The notes under the pieces: model-generated
Told to the model about the DNA's origin: nothing
The model's database searches: none
Seen by the model: only the letters and a program-made list of their open reading frames with translations
Made by a program: the position numbers and the translations under genes
Part shown: one piece after another, positions 33,655-44,186 of the stretch
How the letters are laid out: every line of letters starts with the position of its first letter
How positions within the stretch are numbered: position 1 is the stretch's first letter
Assembly (NCBI GenBank): GCA_036346225.1
Contig: JARFIW010000663.1
Span: 2,542,001 to 2,606,000 of the forward strand
Reading direction: 5' to 3'
Length of the DNA: 64,000 nt
Source of the DNA: Platerodrilus igneus
Lineage: Eukaryota; Arthropoda; Insecta; Coleoptera; Lycidae

Positions 33655-34500
33655 GTGGCGATCTATATTGCAGCTCCACTTCGTGAGACAGATTTCGGGA
33701 ATAAACACGTAGTGGTGGCTATCGATTATTTTACGAATAGTACACAGGCGTGTGCTACATTAAACCAAAAAGCTGTAATCATCGCTGACATGCTGTTGAA
33801 AGAACTGTTCTGCCTTTTTGAAGTTTCTATAAAGTGCACGTCGATTAGAGCAGAAAGTTTGAATCAGTGTTATTTCAAGAAGCGTTCCGGTTGCCGGGGA
33901 TAATAAAGAACTAGATAACACCATTACGCTCACTATCAGATGCAGTAGTAAAGCGCATGTACTGCACATGCTGCACATAGTTTTCCAAGGTGTTTTCCCA
34001 ATATCAGAAAGACTGGAACCAATACTTACATTTATTTTTATTGGTCTATCGATGGATAAACACTTGTATGTGCTGAGTTGCGACACATGATAAGTCTACC
34101 ACGTGACCTTGAGTTGGAGTGTAAGCCTGGAGGAGACATCGGGGTAAAATTACGCCGAGAAGCTCAAGCGCAAGATGAATGACATCCATCATGTGGTTAT
34201 GAATAATATTCGGATAGCCGGTGACTGGATGAAGATCAGATACGACATTAAAGTGCGGGAATCTGGTTTTCAAGAGGGTAACGGCATATGGTTATACCAT
34301 TCACGATGAAAGCGTGTACTGTCGCCAAAGAGACAAAGGCATTGGTATAGTCCATACGAAGTTGTGAAAAGGATCAACCACGTGCTATATCGGATTTGTA
34401 AGCTCCCACAAGGAAGAATAATAGTGGTGCACATTAAGCGATTATCACCCTACGATACTGATGACGCCGGTAATGCCGAAGATTGGCCAAGCAGTGAGAG
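33655..34500 (+). pseudogene. Gypsy-M integrase core and C-terminus, unit 1
   Basis: YIAAPLRETDFGNKHVVVAI then DYFTNSTQA match the first catalytic region; the second Asp region is unclear. Later, ISLPRDLELECKPGGD and, near 34,380-34,480, RICKLPQGRIIVVHIKRL and SPYDTDDAGN match the integrase C-terminus that ends such pol polyproteins. The frame stops about 40 bp before the ATG of the macro-domain ORF. Confidence 0.7.
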
Positions 34501-34559
34501 GAATAAACAGTTATGCTGATAAGAATGAACACGAGTCTGGATTCGACTACGAATGCTTC

Positions 34560-35037
34560 ATGTCTCTGTACAGCGGCACAAACAAAGTGAGATATGGGGT
34601 CATGTAAAAGACTTAAGATAATCTATTCGATGTGCAATCGGAGCACCCCCTGGCACACTGCGTAGCGGCGAACCTGCTCGAATTTGGTAATCTGGATCAA
34701 CTTCGCCGACAATAACCAAAAATTGGAAAATCCCCACGGTTTAACGAACGACATCGTGGCATCTATTACCTGGTGACTAAGCCATTACCATCTGGTAGAT
34801 CGAATTACCAGGATGTGGAGAATGCTAGTAGACCTCAAGGGACAGAGAATCAAATTCGAAAGCAAATAATTGGCCATACCTAAGATCGGTTGTGGTATCG
34901 ATAGATTGAACTAGAGGGTGGTACGAAATATGCTAAAGGTACTGTTCTAGAGAGCCAGGGTCCAGATCCTTGCGTGTGTTTACAATCCAAATGATACGGC
35001 GCCCGCACTGGGGTGCGTTGATTGCTACTTCCATTAA
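34560..35037 (+). pseudogene. Macro-domain ORF (TARG1/OARD1-like), Gypsy-M unit 1
   Basis: An ATG at 34,560 starts MSLYSGTNKVRYGVM; the frame then reads NLFDVQSEHPLAHCV, the typical N-terminal strand of TARG1-type macro domains. A ~30-bp deletion has removed the glycine-rich ligand loop. In other frames FNERHRGIYYLVTKPLPSG, LAIPKIGCGIDRLN and NPNDTAPAL follow, up to a TAA at 35,035. The Lys in YYLVTK and the Asp in GCGID occupy the positions of the catalytic pair known in human TARG1. Stops at 34,605 (TAA) and 34,948 (TAG) are shared with unit 2. Macro domains of this type remove ADP-ribose from proteins; a role in the element is inference. Confidence 0.75.
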
Positions 35038-35142
35038 CATGAAAACTGCAGAAATGGTTCCGACTGTCTTTGCTGCTACAGAGATTTCCAACGCCCCAGT
35101 CACTGAGTGTTTTGGTACAGAACCGCTTTAGAAGGAGAGCAG

Positions 35143-35396
35143 TGTAATGAGATGTCACATAGTTTTCTAAAAAAAAAAAAAGAAAAATGCTGCGTTCCAA
35201 AGGGTTTAAAACCAGGATTAAGAAAGTACGATGAGGAGAAGATATTTTCGAATCAGAGTTTTCTTAGACTGAAAGAAAAAATTACTAGACCGATAGTTAT
35301 ATCAATCTATGTATTTTTTTACTTTTATCAAAAATAATCTTCAAAACTGGTCAAAAGTAAACACGTGGTACGACTTAGGTTACCTTCCGCTGTTTG
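35143..35396 (+). mobile_element. Gypsy-M LTR start, unit 1 (truncated by the duplication)
   Basis: After a purine tract (gaaggagagcag) the sequence tgtaatgagatgtcacatag begins the 3' LTR. It matches unit 2 at 38,063 onward (tgtaatgaagtgtcacatag) through ttaccttccgctgtttg, where unit 2 starts. Short Gypsy LTRs often begin TGTAATG. The 3' end of the LTR is not defined because no 5' LTR remains. Confidence 0.6.
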
Positions 35397-35399
35397 TAG

Positions 35400-36480
35400 G
35401 AGTACTCGGATGTGTTTCCGGTCAATAGCGGTCGATTAGAAAAAACCTGAGTAATTAAGCATGGAATAGATACAAGAGATACCCGGCTAATAAGACAGCA
35501 GCCGAGAAGATTCCCACTGACCAAACATGAGGAGGCCAAGAATATAATTGGAAATATGGAGGAGCAAGGAATGATTAAGCACTCTGATATCCCTTGGGCA
35601 TTGCCTGTTGCGCTTGTAAAAAAGGAAGAACGGGTCAATAAGATTTTGTGTAGACTACATACGATTAAATAACTTGATCAAAAAAATAGGTTCCCGCTCT
35701 AGGTGTTGACGAACCGTAAATACACTTTCAGGATTGCGATGATTTTGACCTTGGAATTAAAGAGTGACTACTTGCAAATGGATATAGGACCCACAAGATC
35801 TGAAGAAGATTGCTTTCACTATTGGTTCACTATGCAATTTATACTCATGATATTAGGGTTCTGCAACGCTTGTGTCGTATACTTGGACAACGTAATCGTG
35901 ATTGGGAAGTCGTTCGGAGAAGAGTTAGGACGTTTAAAAAAAGTGTTTTGAAGACTGTGATAAGCCACTCTGAAGCAGAGTCCAAAAAAGTGTCACCTAC
36001 CGGACGAAGAGGTAAAATACCTAGGAATACGTAGTTTCTTGCAACAGAGTCAGGCCAGACCCAGAAAAAGCTAAGGTGATACAAGAGTGGCAGACTTCCG
36101 AGGACAAACATCAGCTACGCAACGTTCTGGGGTTGTGCACTTACTCTAAAATAAACGTTCCAGATTTGTGAATATTGTCAAGCCTTTGGCCAAGTTAACT
36201 GAAGAAGGGCATGATTACATTTGGGACAAAGATTTCCAAAATGCGTTTCAACACTTAAGACTTTTGTGGAAAACAGATCCGATCTTAAGTTACCCGCGGC
36301 CGGAAGGCAAATTTGTCTTGGGTACGGACTCAAGGAATATCACCGCCGGAAGTTTGCTATCCCAGATGCAAAACGGGCAAGAGAGGTCATTGATTACTCT
36401 AGTAAGGTACTTTCGAAACCGCAACGGAATTACTGGTACAAACAGGAAACTTTTGGCTACAGTGAAACCAATCACGCAAG
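35400..36480 (+). pseudogene. Gypsy-M reverse transcriptase and RNase H, unit 2
   Basis: Colinear with unit 1. The polymerase box reads CVVYLDNVIVIGKSFGEEL: the second Asp of YLDD is Asn, which would inactivate it. RNase H reads VKPLAKLTEEGHDYIWDKDF and LGTDSRNITAGSLLSQ, where the catalytic DAS is altered to DSR. Many frames are broken at positions different from unit 1, so the units have decayed independently since duplication. Confidence 0.75.
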
Positions 36481-36499
36481 CCTGAAGTGGCGTTACATA

Positions 36500-37400
36500 A
36501 TGTGACCTCGAAATGGGAAACGGAAAATCTTCAATGAGGCACTACAACGTACGAAGCTCCCCTGAAAGAGTGTCAATCTACATTGGCGGTCCATTTTGTG
36601 AGACAGATTTCGGGAATAAATACGAATTGGTGGTTATCGACTGTTTTACGAATATTACAGAGGCATATGCTATACCAAACCAAGAAGCCGTATCCATGGC
36701 TGAGGTGCTGTTGAAAGAACTGTTCTGCCTTTTTGAAGTCCCTATGAAGTGCAAGCCGATTAGGGCAGAAAGCTTGAGCCAGTATTATTTCAAGAAGTAT
36801 TCCGGTTGCCGGGGATAATAAAGAACCGGATAATACCATTACGTCCACTATCAGATGCAGTGGTAAAGCACATGTAACGCACATTCTGCACGTAGTTTTC
36901 CAAGGTGTTCTCCCAATATCAGAGAGACTGGAACCAATATTTACATTTATTTTTATTAACCTATCGATCTTCAGTTCATGAAATCACTGGATAAACATTT
37001 GGATGCGCTGTGCTGCGACACAAGATACGTCTACCACGTGACCTTGAGTTAGCGTGTAAACCCGGAGGAGACATAGTGGGCGTGCCCTTAGGAATAATAT
37101 CCAGATAACGGGCGATAGGATGAAGAACAGATTCGACATTAAGGCGCAGTAATCTGGTGTTCAAGAGGGCAACGGCATGTGGTTAAATAATTCCCAACGA
37201 AAGCGTGGACTGTCCCCAAAGATACAAGGACATTGGGAGAGTCCATACGAAGTTGTGAAAAGGATCAACTATGTGATATATCGGATTTGTAAGCTCTAAA
37301 AAGGTAGAATAATAGTGGTGCACATTAACCAGTTATCACCCTGCAACAGTGATAACGCCGGCAATGCCGAAGATGGCTAAGCAGTAAGAGGAGCAAACAA
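36500..37400 (+). pseudogene. Gypsy-M integrase, unit 2
   Basis: The frame at 36,513-36,818 reads RVSIYIGGPFCETDFGNKYE, LVVIDCFTNITEAYAIPNQE, ELFCLFEVPMKC, the first half of an integrase core without its zinc-binding module. The block corresponding to the second catalytic Asp is altered (RAESLSQYYF where an S/D-Q-G-x-N motif is usual). The C-terminal VVHIN and LSP pieces recur near 37,315-37,340. Confidence 0.7.
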
Positions 37401-37449
37401 TAATGCTGATAAGAATGAATACGAGTCTGGATTTAGCTACGATTGCACC

Positions 37450-37959
37450 ATGTCTCTGTATAGCGACACAAGCAAAGCGAGCTTTAGGGTTGTGTAAAAG
37501 ACTCAAGATGATCTATTCGATTTGTCATCGGAACACCCCCGGGCACACTGCGTGCTGCGAACCTTGGTATGTCGGGAGGATTTGCTCAAGAGTTTAAAAG
37601 TAAATTTGGTGGTCTGAATCAACATCTCCGACAACAGCCAGAGTTTAGACAAGCCATACGGTTTAACGACCGACATCGTCGCATCTATTACCTGGTGATT
37701 AAGCAACTACCATCTGGTAGATCGAATTACTAGGATGTGGAGGACGCTAGTAGACGCTAAGGACCATATAATCAAATTTGGAAGCAAGAAATTGGCCATA
37801 CCTAAGATTGGTTGTGGTTTTGATAGATTGGACTGGAGGGTGGTAAGAAATATGCTAGAGGTGCTGTTCTAGAGAGCCAGGATCCAGATCTTTGCGTGTG
37901 GTTACAATCCAAATGATACGGTGCCTGTACTGAGGTGCGTTAATTGCTATTTCCATTAA
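37450..37959 (+). pseudogene. Macro-domain ORF (TARG1/OARD1-like), Gypsy-M unit 2
   Basis: The best-preserved copy. From ATG 37,450: MSLYSDTSKASF, then after TAA (37,495) DDLFDLSSEHPRAHCVLRTL; a frame change leads to GMSGGFAQEFKSKFGG (ligand-binding glycine loop), AIRFNDRHRRIYYLVIKQ; after another frame change (about 37,731) KKLAIPKIGCGFDRLDW, VVRNMLEVLF, TAG (37,870), RARIQIFACGYNPND and a TAA at 37,957. About 170 codons span the whole unit, close to the ~150 residues of human TARG1. Both TARG1 catalytic positions (Lys after YYLV, Asp in GCGFD) are present. A bacterial or viral macro domain is less likely, since PKIGCGxDxLxW is the TARG1/Poa1-type signature. Confidence 0.82.
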
Positions 37960-38062
37960 CATGAGAACTGCAGAAATGGTTCCGACTGTCTTTGCTGCTA
38001 CAGGGATTTCCAACGCCCCATTGACCGAGTGTTCTGGGACAGAACAGCTTTAGGAGGGGTAG

Positions 38063-38326
38063 TGTAATGAAGTGTCACATAGTTCTCTAAAATTAAACAA
38101 GAAAAATGCTGCCTTCCAAACGGTTTAAAACCAGTATTAAGAAAGTGCGTTCAGGAGAAGATATTTTCGAATTGGAGTTTTCATACACTGGAAAAAATTA
38201 CTATACCCATAGTTGTATCAATCTATGTATTTTTTACAGTTGTCGAAAATATTCTTCAAAATTTGCCAAAAGAAAACACGTGGTAAGACTTGATTACCTT
38301 CCGCTGTTTGAAGTATAGGGTTAGAT
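38063..38326 (+). mobile_element. Gypsy-M LTR start, unit 2
   Basis: Preceded by the purine tract aggaggggtag, it begins tgtaatgaagtgtcacatag and is colinear with unit 1. The sequence continues past 38,326 without a partner, so the true LTR may extend further right. Confidence 0.55.
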
Positions 38327-39480
38327 CCTACGTACACTTTTTCAAATCATTTGATCACCGAAAATTTGTTCAAAGACTGTCTCATAGTCAAGTTGATTTA
38401 TTGAATCTTTGTAAATCGAGCCATACCTTACATAAGGATAATTAATACGTCTATCTTCGATAAATTTTAAGAAAAGTACAAAAATAAACGACAATTGCCT
38501 TTTTCTAGGCTAATTTAGAGATCAAATATTACTTGTGTATTATTGACCCAAGCGTGCCATTCTATAAAAAGTAAAACGTTATACCACTAACCTAATTTAT
38601 TCAAAGCACCATCAAAAGAACAAAAAGTAACCATATCAAACCGATTGTCTGGTGCTTTTTACACGCAAGTGGTTTCACACGATTCATTATCCTTTACGGG
38701 TCAATTCACAACTTATTTGACGGTTTCTTCCTTCACAAAATAATCCGTGACTCTCATAAAGATGGTCTATGAACTTTAACACACATTAGCAGAATTCTTA
38801 GAGACGCGAAGTCTTATAAGGGCATACTCACAGTTATATAACACAAAATATGTTATGCGCGTCCTACATTTTGAAATAAAATGTCAATTATCTCAATTAG
38901 CTTATGGAAACAAAATTATAACGTCTATTAAAGATCGGTTCACTGGACTTTATACTAGAAACAATATCTGCGTTTTATCGATAAAAAAAGTCCTCCAAAA
39001 TTTTCTAATGGTGTTGTTAGAATACCGCAGGGTAAAAAGGCATTTGCGTTTTATTGTGTCCAAGATGTGTAATAAGATGCCCTAAAATTAAACTTCTTGA
39101 TGTCGAAGCAAAGAGATTATAATAAAGTTAGTTAACTTTAACCTTACGCTGATCGACAAAGCGAATTAAATACTAACTTTTCAAAATTGCTTTTCGCAAT
39201 TCCGTTGCGACTAAAATACACCTTGATACACCCAAAAATTCAATCTATATCACAACTAAAGAATTAGACAAGAAGCTCAACACCAAGATAAACCGAATAT
39301 TATTCTGCTTATAATTTAGAATGCTTACTGAACGGGTGCAGTAACTTTTTGTGTATTGTTTATTGTTCAAATTTTTTTTGTAACGTATTCCTGTGCGTGT
39401 ATAGATGAGAATGAACAGGCCGAATTTTTGAAAATTCCCTTGGCAGCCAAAACATTGTCCTTTCATTAAAGAATGCTTTC
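38327..39480. other. Unassigned DNA
   Basis: May begin with the remainder of the Gypsy-M LTR. An open frame at 38,855-39,085 (76 codons) has no signature. No RNA gene or repeat recognised. Confidence 0.35.
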
Positions 39481-39654
39481 TTAAGGCCAGTTTACACGCA
39501 ACGGCTTATTGTACGTTTTATTGGACATTAAAAACGGACAAAATAACGTACATTTTATACAGTGTCTACACGTTCCGTGTATTTCTGTTTTACATCTCAG
39601 TTTCAACTGTATTTCTCTTCAGTTCAGTTTTTTTAGTGATTTTTGACGATAATG

Positions 39655-39843
39655 GAAGAAGCGCTGTTGTGGTTTTTTTAAACATAATATCCATAGTAAG
39701 GGTGCATCAGCTTATGAAGAAAAAAAAAGGTAAATAGAAGAAAATGGTCAAGGAAATAGCTTTTAAAAAGAAGTCAGTACTTCCATATCAATTTACTGAA
39801 AGAATTGAGTATTGATTCTATTATTAATGATAATAATGACTGG
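39655..39843 (+). pseudogene. Harbinger transposase N-terminus, left part
   Basis: Starts around MEEALLWFF and in one frame reads HINLLKELSIDSIINDNNDW up to the FB2 insertion. Combined with the right part beyond 43,769 the frame continues in phase (Trp, then RNYLRMD), which shows that FB2 landed inside an open reading frame. Two frame changes are present upstream. Confidence 0.65.
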
Positions 39844-41156
39844 CAGTAGGGTAAAATTGAGAATCCTGGGACCACATTTCCTCCAGCAACCTCATTATCT
39901 CACACATCTGGACCAAATAGTTTTCTTCGACTAGTCATTTCATCTTTCGAGATAAACCTATCTTGTTTGGTATCAATTAATATTAGATTTTTTTCAGCTA
40001 CCCGAATCTCTAGGAATTTTTTAGATAGGGAGCTGCCCCCATTTTAAGAATTTTTACCAACAGCGATTTCTGACCGTCCTTATAAATTTTTTTAACCTTC
40101 GACACATCAAATCAGTCTAGAGTTTTACGCAAAATCCGAATCTGTAAACAGATTTAAAATAGAATCATCCTTTGTCGTTTTACACACATACCCTCTAGCG
40201 AGCATATAAAAGATTATTTTTTGTTTCTTTCGAGATAAATGTACTTTGTTTGGTATCAACTAATATTAGATCTTTCTAGGGAACCCAAATCTGTAAATAG
40301 ATTTTAAATAGGACTACCCCTTACAAACTTACACCCCTATAAAAACCCGAACCTTCCAATTTTTTGTTTCTTTTCAGATAAATATATCTTGTTTGCTATC
40401 AATTAATATTAGATTCTTCTCAGCTACCTGAATTTCTAGGAATTTTTAATAGCATCATCCCCCAGCGTGCTACCCTCATTTTAAGAATTTTTACCAGCAG
40501 CGATTTCTAACCGTCCTTATAAATTTTTTAACCATGCGACACATCAAATTAGTCTAGAATGTTTGATATCAACTAATATTAGATCTATCTAGGGAACTCA
40601 AATCTGTAAATAGATTTTAAATAGGACCACCCCTTACAAAGTTACACCCCTATAAAAACCCAAACCTTCCAATTTTTTGTTTCTTTTAAGATAAATATAT
40701 CTTGTTTGGTATCAATTAATATTAGATTCTTCTCAGCTACCCGAATCTCTAGGAATTTTTTAGATAGCATCATCCCCCAGGGAGCTACCCCCATTTTAAG
40801 AATTTTTACCAACAGCGATTTCTGACCGTCCTTATAAATTTTTTTAACCTTCGACACATCAAATTAGTCTACAATTTTACGCAAAATCCGAATCTGTAAA
40901 CAGATTTAAAATAGAATCATCCCCTTGCCGTTTTACACACATACCCTCTTGCGAGCATATAAAAGATTATTTTTTGTTTCTTTCGAGATAAATGTACCTT
41001 GTTTGGTATCAACTGATATTAGATCTTTCTAGGAACCCAAATCTGTAAATAGATTTTAAATAGGACCACCCCTTACAAAGTTACGCCTTTTAAAGACCCA
41101 AAACTCTAATTTTTGCCCATCTATATTTAACTCCATCTTTAAAACCTTTTTTTCGC

Positions 41157-41383
41157 TACCCAAGACATATGTTTTAGCCGACCATTTCTCGAAAAATCTA
41201 AAACCGCTGAAATTTCTAAAATGCGCGGATTATAATTGTAGTACTTTTTCAAAATAAGCTTTAGCGCTTATAAGAGTTGATCTTATTTTGAAAAAGTACT
41301 AGAATTATAATCCGCCCATTTTAAAAATTCCAGCGGTTTTAGATTTTTCGGGAAATGGTCGGTTAGAGCATATGTCTTGGGTA
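41157..41383. repeat. 227-bp palindrome in the FB2 centre
   Basis: Arms 41,157-41,258 and 41,282-41,383, about 102 bp each, are close inverted copies (tacccaagacatatg at the ends, aaaataag/cttatttt at the loop) around a 23-base loop. It could be a small inverted-repeat transposon or a hairpin-forming inner part of the foldback. The left arm starts in the last bases of the FB2 left arm. Confidence 0.92.
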
Positions 41384-41745
41384 TCATAATTTGAATAAGG
41401 GCCACTATACTTGCGGCCACCTCCCCAATGCTCAACCCGACGGTACTATATTGGGTTTAAACGCGAAAATATAAACGTGCTTTAGATTTAATCTAACTTC
41501 AAAATTAATCGATCCTAAATAAAAATTTAACAAACTACAACAAAAATTAGAAAAAGGTTTGAATAATGGTATCCCTAGCGTTAATTTGGAGTGTGCGTTC
41601 AACAAGACACACGTGAAAGTAAAAGGGGAGGGATCCGTAATACCGGATTGCAGTCGCCAGCTCTGGTTACCGGTGCGACCTGAAGGGTCGTCTTAAAACT
41701 ATCAAAATCTAGCTAACTATAATTAAAAATGGATTCAAATTTCTA
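41384..41745 (-). mobile_element. Retroposon R, minus copy
   Basis: The reverse complement matches the copy in the BEL gag (54,199-54,547) along its length: agctagattttgatagtttta, ccggtattacggatccct, ctagggataccattatt, ttttcgcgtttaaaccca and the end gcattgggga-gtggccgcaagtatag. Its 3' end abuts the palindrome. A clear target duplication is not visible for this copy. Confidence 0.8.
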
Positions 41746-42709
41746 AGCATTCGCCAAATATTTTAATAGTGAATCCAGCTATTTTGTCTGCTCTATAAAT
41801 TTGCAAATTCGTCCTCCCTGATCTAAGTAATTTATTTTATCTTTAGCCTAAATCCATCCCTAACTTTCCCTACCATTCCCTAACTGATTTATATTATAGT
41901 TACATTCTTCACAATTACAATCTTCATTCCTATAAAAATGCTGCCACCAAAAATGGCGGCAGAACGTCAGACATAGCAAATCAAGCTCCAAAAATAAATG
42001 CAAAATAAATATAAAATGTAAATATAAATAAATATATTTATGTAAATAGATATCTAATAAGCATTAAGCATATAGGAGTGCACAAAAAAAAAGCAAAAAG
42101 CATTGCCCAATTTATCAGGTGCATTCGCATAAGCATTATGTCGGCTAGCGTCATTACTCACAAAAACCTGCTCATTAAATTATTTCAAATCTACTTATTA
42201 ATACAAATCAATGCTTATGCGGGTGCAGCCGTCACAATTTTTCTTCTTACCGATAATAATTCCTCCAGTATCCGATCTGGTCGTCTTCTTACTTCTATTA
42301 TATTATATCTTACAGCTAAGGGTAGATGGGTAAGCACAGCTAAAGTTCTGGTCGGTATGCACTAAACGTTCTGGGGGGGATCACAATCACTATCACTTTA
42401 AAGTTCAGGGGGGATGCGCGGTTTCACTCTATTTTATCTTCTTTATTTATCTACTGATTTAAATTAATGAGGGTTTTTGATTTAGTTTGTTATTATTTAC
42501 CTGTTTTGATTTATTCCCGATACTCCGCGCATTTATGGTTTGACAGAAACTGTTTTAGTGGTGTGTGGGTTTGTCGTGCATATTAGATTTTGGTTATAAT
42601 CATAATTAATTAATTATATTTTTTTAAATTTTTTATTATTATTTTTTTAATTTTTCTTTATTACTTTTTTTTATACAGGTTTTGGTTACACCATGCTCAT
42701 GTCTATGTG
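41746..42709. other. FB2 centre, unassigned
   Basis: AT-rich, with a small hairpin at about 41,941-41,962 (ctgccaccaaaaatggcggcag). A minus frame around 42,230-42,290 reads RPDRILEELLSVRRKIV, which is protein-like but unassigned. A plus frame of 95 codons (42,078-42,365) overlaps it. Confidence 0.35.
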
Positions 42710-43765
42710 TTGGGTAGTGAAAAAAAAAGGTTTTAAAGATGGAGTTAAATATAGATGGGCAAAAATTAGAAGTTTGAGTCTTTAAAAGGCGTAACTTTGT
42801 AAGGGGTGGTCCTATTTAAAATCTATTTACAGATTTGGGTTCCCTAGAAAGATCTAATATTAGTTGATACCAAACAAGGTACATTTATCTCGAAAGAAAC
42901 AAAAAATAATCTTTTATATGCTCGCTAGGGGGTATGTGTGTAAAACGGGAAGGGGTGATTTATTTAAAATCTGTTTACAGATTCGGATTCTGCATAAAAT
43001 TCTAGACTAATTTGATGTGTCGTATGGTTAAAAAAAATTATACGGATGGTCAGAAATCGCTGCTGGTAAAAAATCTTAAAATGAGGGTAGCACCCTGGGG
43101 GATGATGCTATTTAAAAAGTTCCTAGAAATTCAGGTAGCTGAGAAGCATCTAATATTAATTGATACTAAACAAGATATATTGATCTTAAGAGAAACAAAA
43201 AATAATCTTTTATTTGTTCGCTAAATAAACAAACAAAAAATTGGAAGGTTCGGGTTTTTATAGGGGTGTAACTTTGTAACGTGTGGTCCTATTTCAAATC
43301 TACAGATTTGGGTTCCCTAGAAAGATCTAATATTAGTTGATACCAAACAAGGTACATTTATCTCGAAAGAAACAAAAAATAATTTTTTATATGCTCGCTA
43401 GAGGGTATGTGTGTAATACGGCAAGGGGTGATCCTATTTTTAATCTGTTTACGGATTCGGATTCTGCGTAAAATTCTAGACTAACTTGATGTGTCGCATG
43501 GTTAAAAAAATTTATAAGGACAGTCAGAAATTGCTACTGGTAAAAATCTTAAAATGAGGGTAGCTCCCTGGGGGATGGTACAATCTGAAAAATTCCTATA
43601 AATTCAGTTAGCTGAGGAAAATCTAATATTAATTGACACCAAACAAGGTACATTTATCTCGAAAGATGAAATGACTAGTCGAAGAAAACTATTTGGTCCA
43701 GATGTGTGAGGAAACGTGGATGCTGGAGGAAATGTGGTCCCAGGATTCTCAATTTTACCCTACTG

Positions 43766-44017
43766 CTGGCGCAATTATTTGCGTATGGACGCTAAGACTT
43801 AAAATCGATTGTTGGAACTGGTAACGCCATACATAAAAAAATATGACACTTGTATGAGAAAAGCTATTTCACCGCACGGAAGGCTTTCGGCAACTTTAAG
43901 GTTCCTCGCTACAGGGAGAAGCTATAAAGACTTGGGAGTTTACGACCATTGTATCTAAATCAAGTTTGAGCAGAATAATTCTTGAAACATTAGGTTTTAA
44001 AAAAGGATTACTTAAAG
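43766..44017 (+). pseudogene. Harbinger transposase N-terminus, right part
   Basis: Reads RNYLRMDAKT, LLELVTPYIKKYDTCMRKAI, SPHGRLSATLRFLATGRSYK, and after a frame change SKSSLSRIILETLGF, the standard start of a Harbinger (HARBI1-like) transposase. The DDE catalytic region that should follow is deleted; the next sequence is the minus-strand second gene. Confidence 0.85.
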
Positions 44018-44186
44018 GTTAATAAATACTAAATATTTTATTCTTTAGAAGTATTAACCTTAATTTTTTTAAAAACAAATTGAAAACATACAAAATTAAT
44101 TACAAGTAAATTAGTTTTTGGTCAAAATGATACATTTTTATCAACAAAAAAAATACTTAGATGGTCGTATAATAGTAAGACAAATA

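Larger units (their letters stand above)
32366..35396 (+). mobile_element. Gypsy-M tandem unit 1 (pol end, macro domain, LTR)
   Basis: A 3.03-kb segment that is repeated directly at 35,397-38,326. It starts within the last bases of the SINE tail (taggag) and contains reverse transcriptase, RNase H, part of integrase, the macro-domain ORF and the LTR start. Both units share most sequence but differ by many substitutions and indels, so the duplication is not very recent. Confidence 0.85.
35397..38326 (+). mobile_element. Gypsy-M tandem unit 2
   Basis: Second copy of the 3.03-kb segment. Its start taggagtactcggatgtg repeats 32,366 (taggagtagtcggatgtg), but here it is preceded by LTR sequence (cttccgctgtttg) and not by the SINE. 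The unit ends at cttccgctgtttgaagtatag. Unit 2 is slightly shorter, with a larger deletion between RNase H and integrase. Confidence 0.85.
39844..43765. mobile_element. Foldback (FB-like) element FB2
   Basis: The ends are perfect inverted copies (cagtagggtaaaattgag and its complement at 43,748-43,765), with a duplicated CTGG at 39,840-39,843 and 43,766-43,769. Arms of about 1.32 kb (39,844-41,162) and 1.06 kb (42,710-43,765) contain tandem, diverged ~300-bp units marked by taatattagat and gagataaat. The centre carries a separate 227-bp palindrome, a copy of retroposon R and about 1 kb of unassigned DNA. Open frames in the arms are repeat products. Confidence 0.88.

Noticed and set aside
34560..37959. 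Macro-domain ORF as a remnant of an RNA virus non-structural protein
   Set aside because: The PKIGCGxDxLxW and YYLVxK signatures are those of TARG1/Poa1-type cellular macro domains, and the context is a Gypsy pol-LTR junction.
38855..39085. 76-codon plus frame
   Set aside because: No recognised motif, no conservation visible inside the window; could be chance.
40642..43224. Similar frames in both FB2 arms (KSLLVKILKMGVAPWGMM type)
   Set aside because: They are translations of the inverted arm repeat and differ in length and ends between copies, so I do not regard them as genes.
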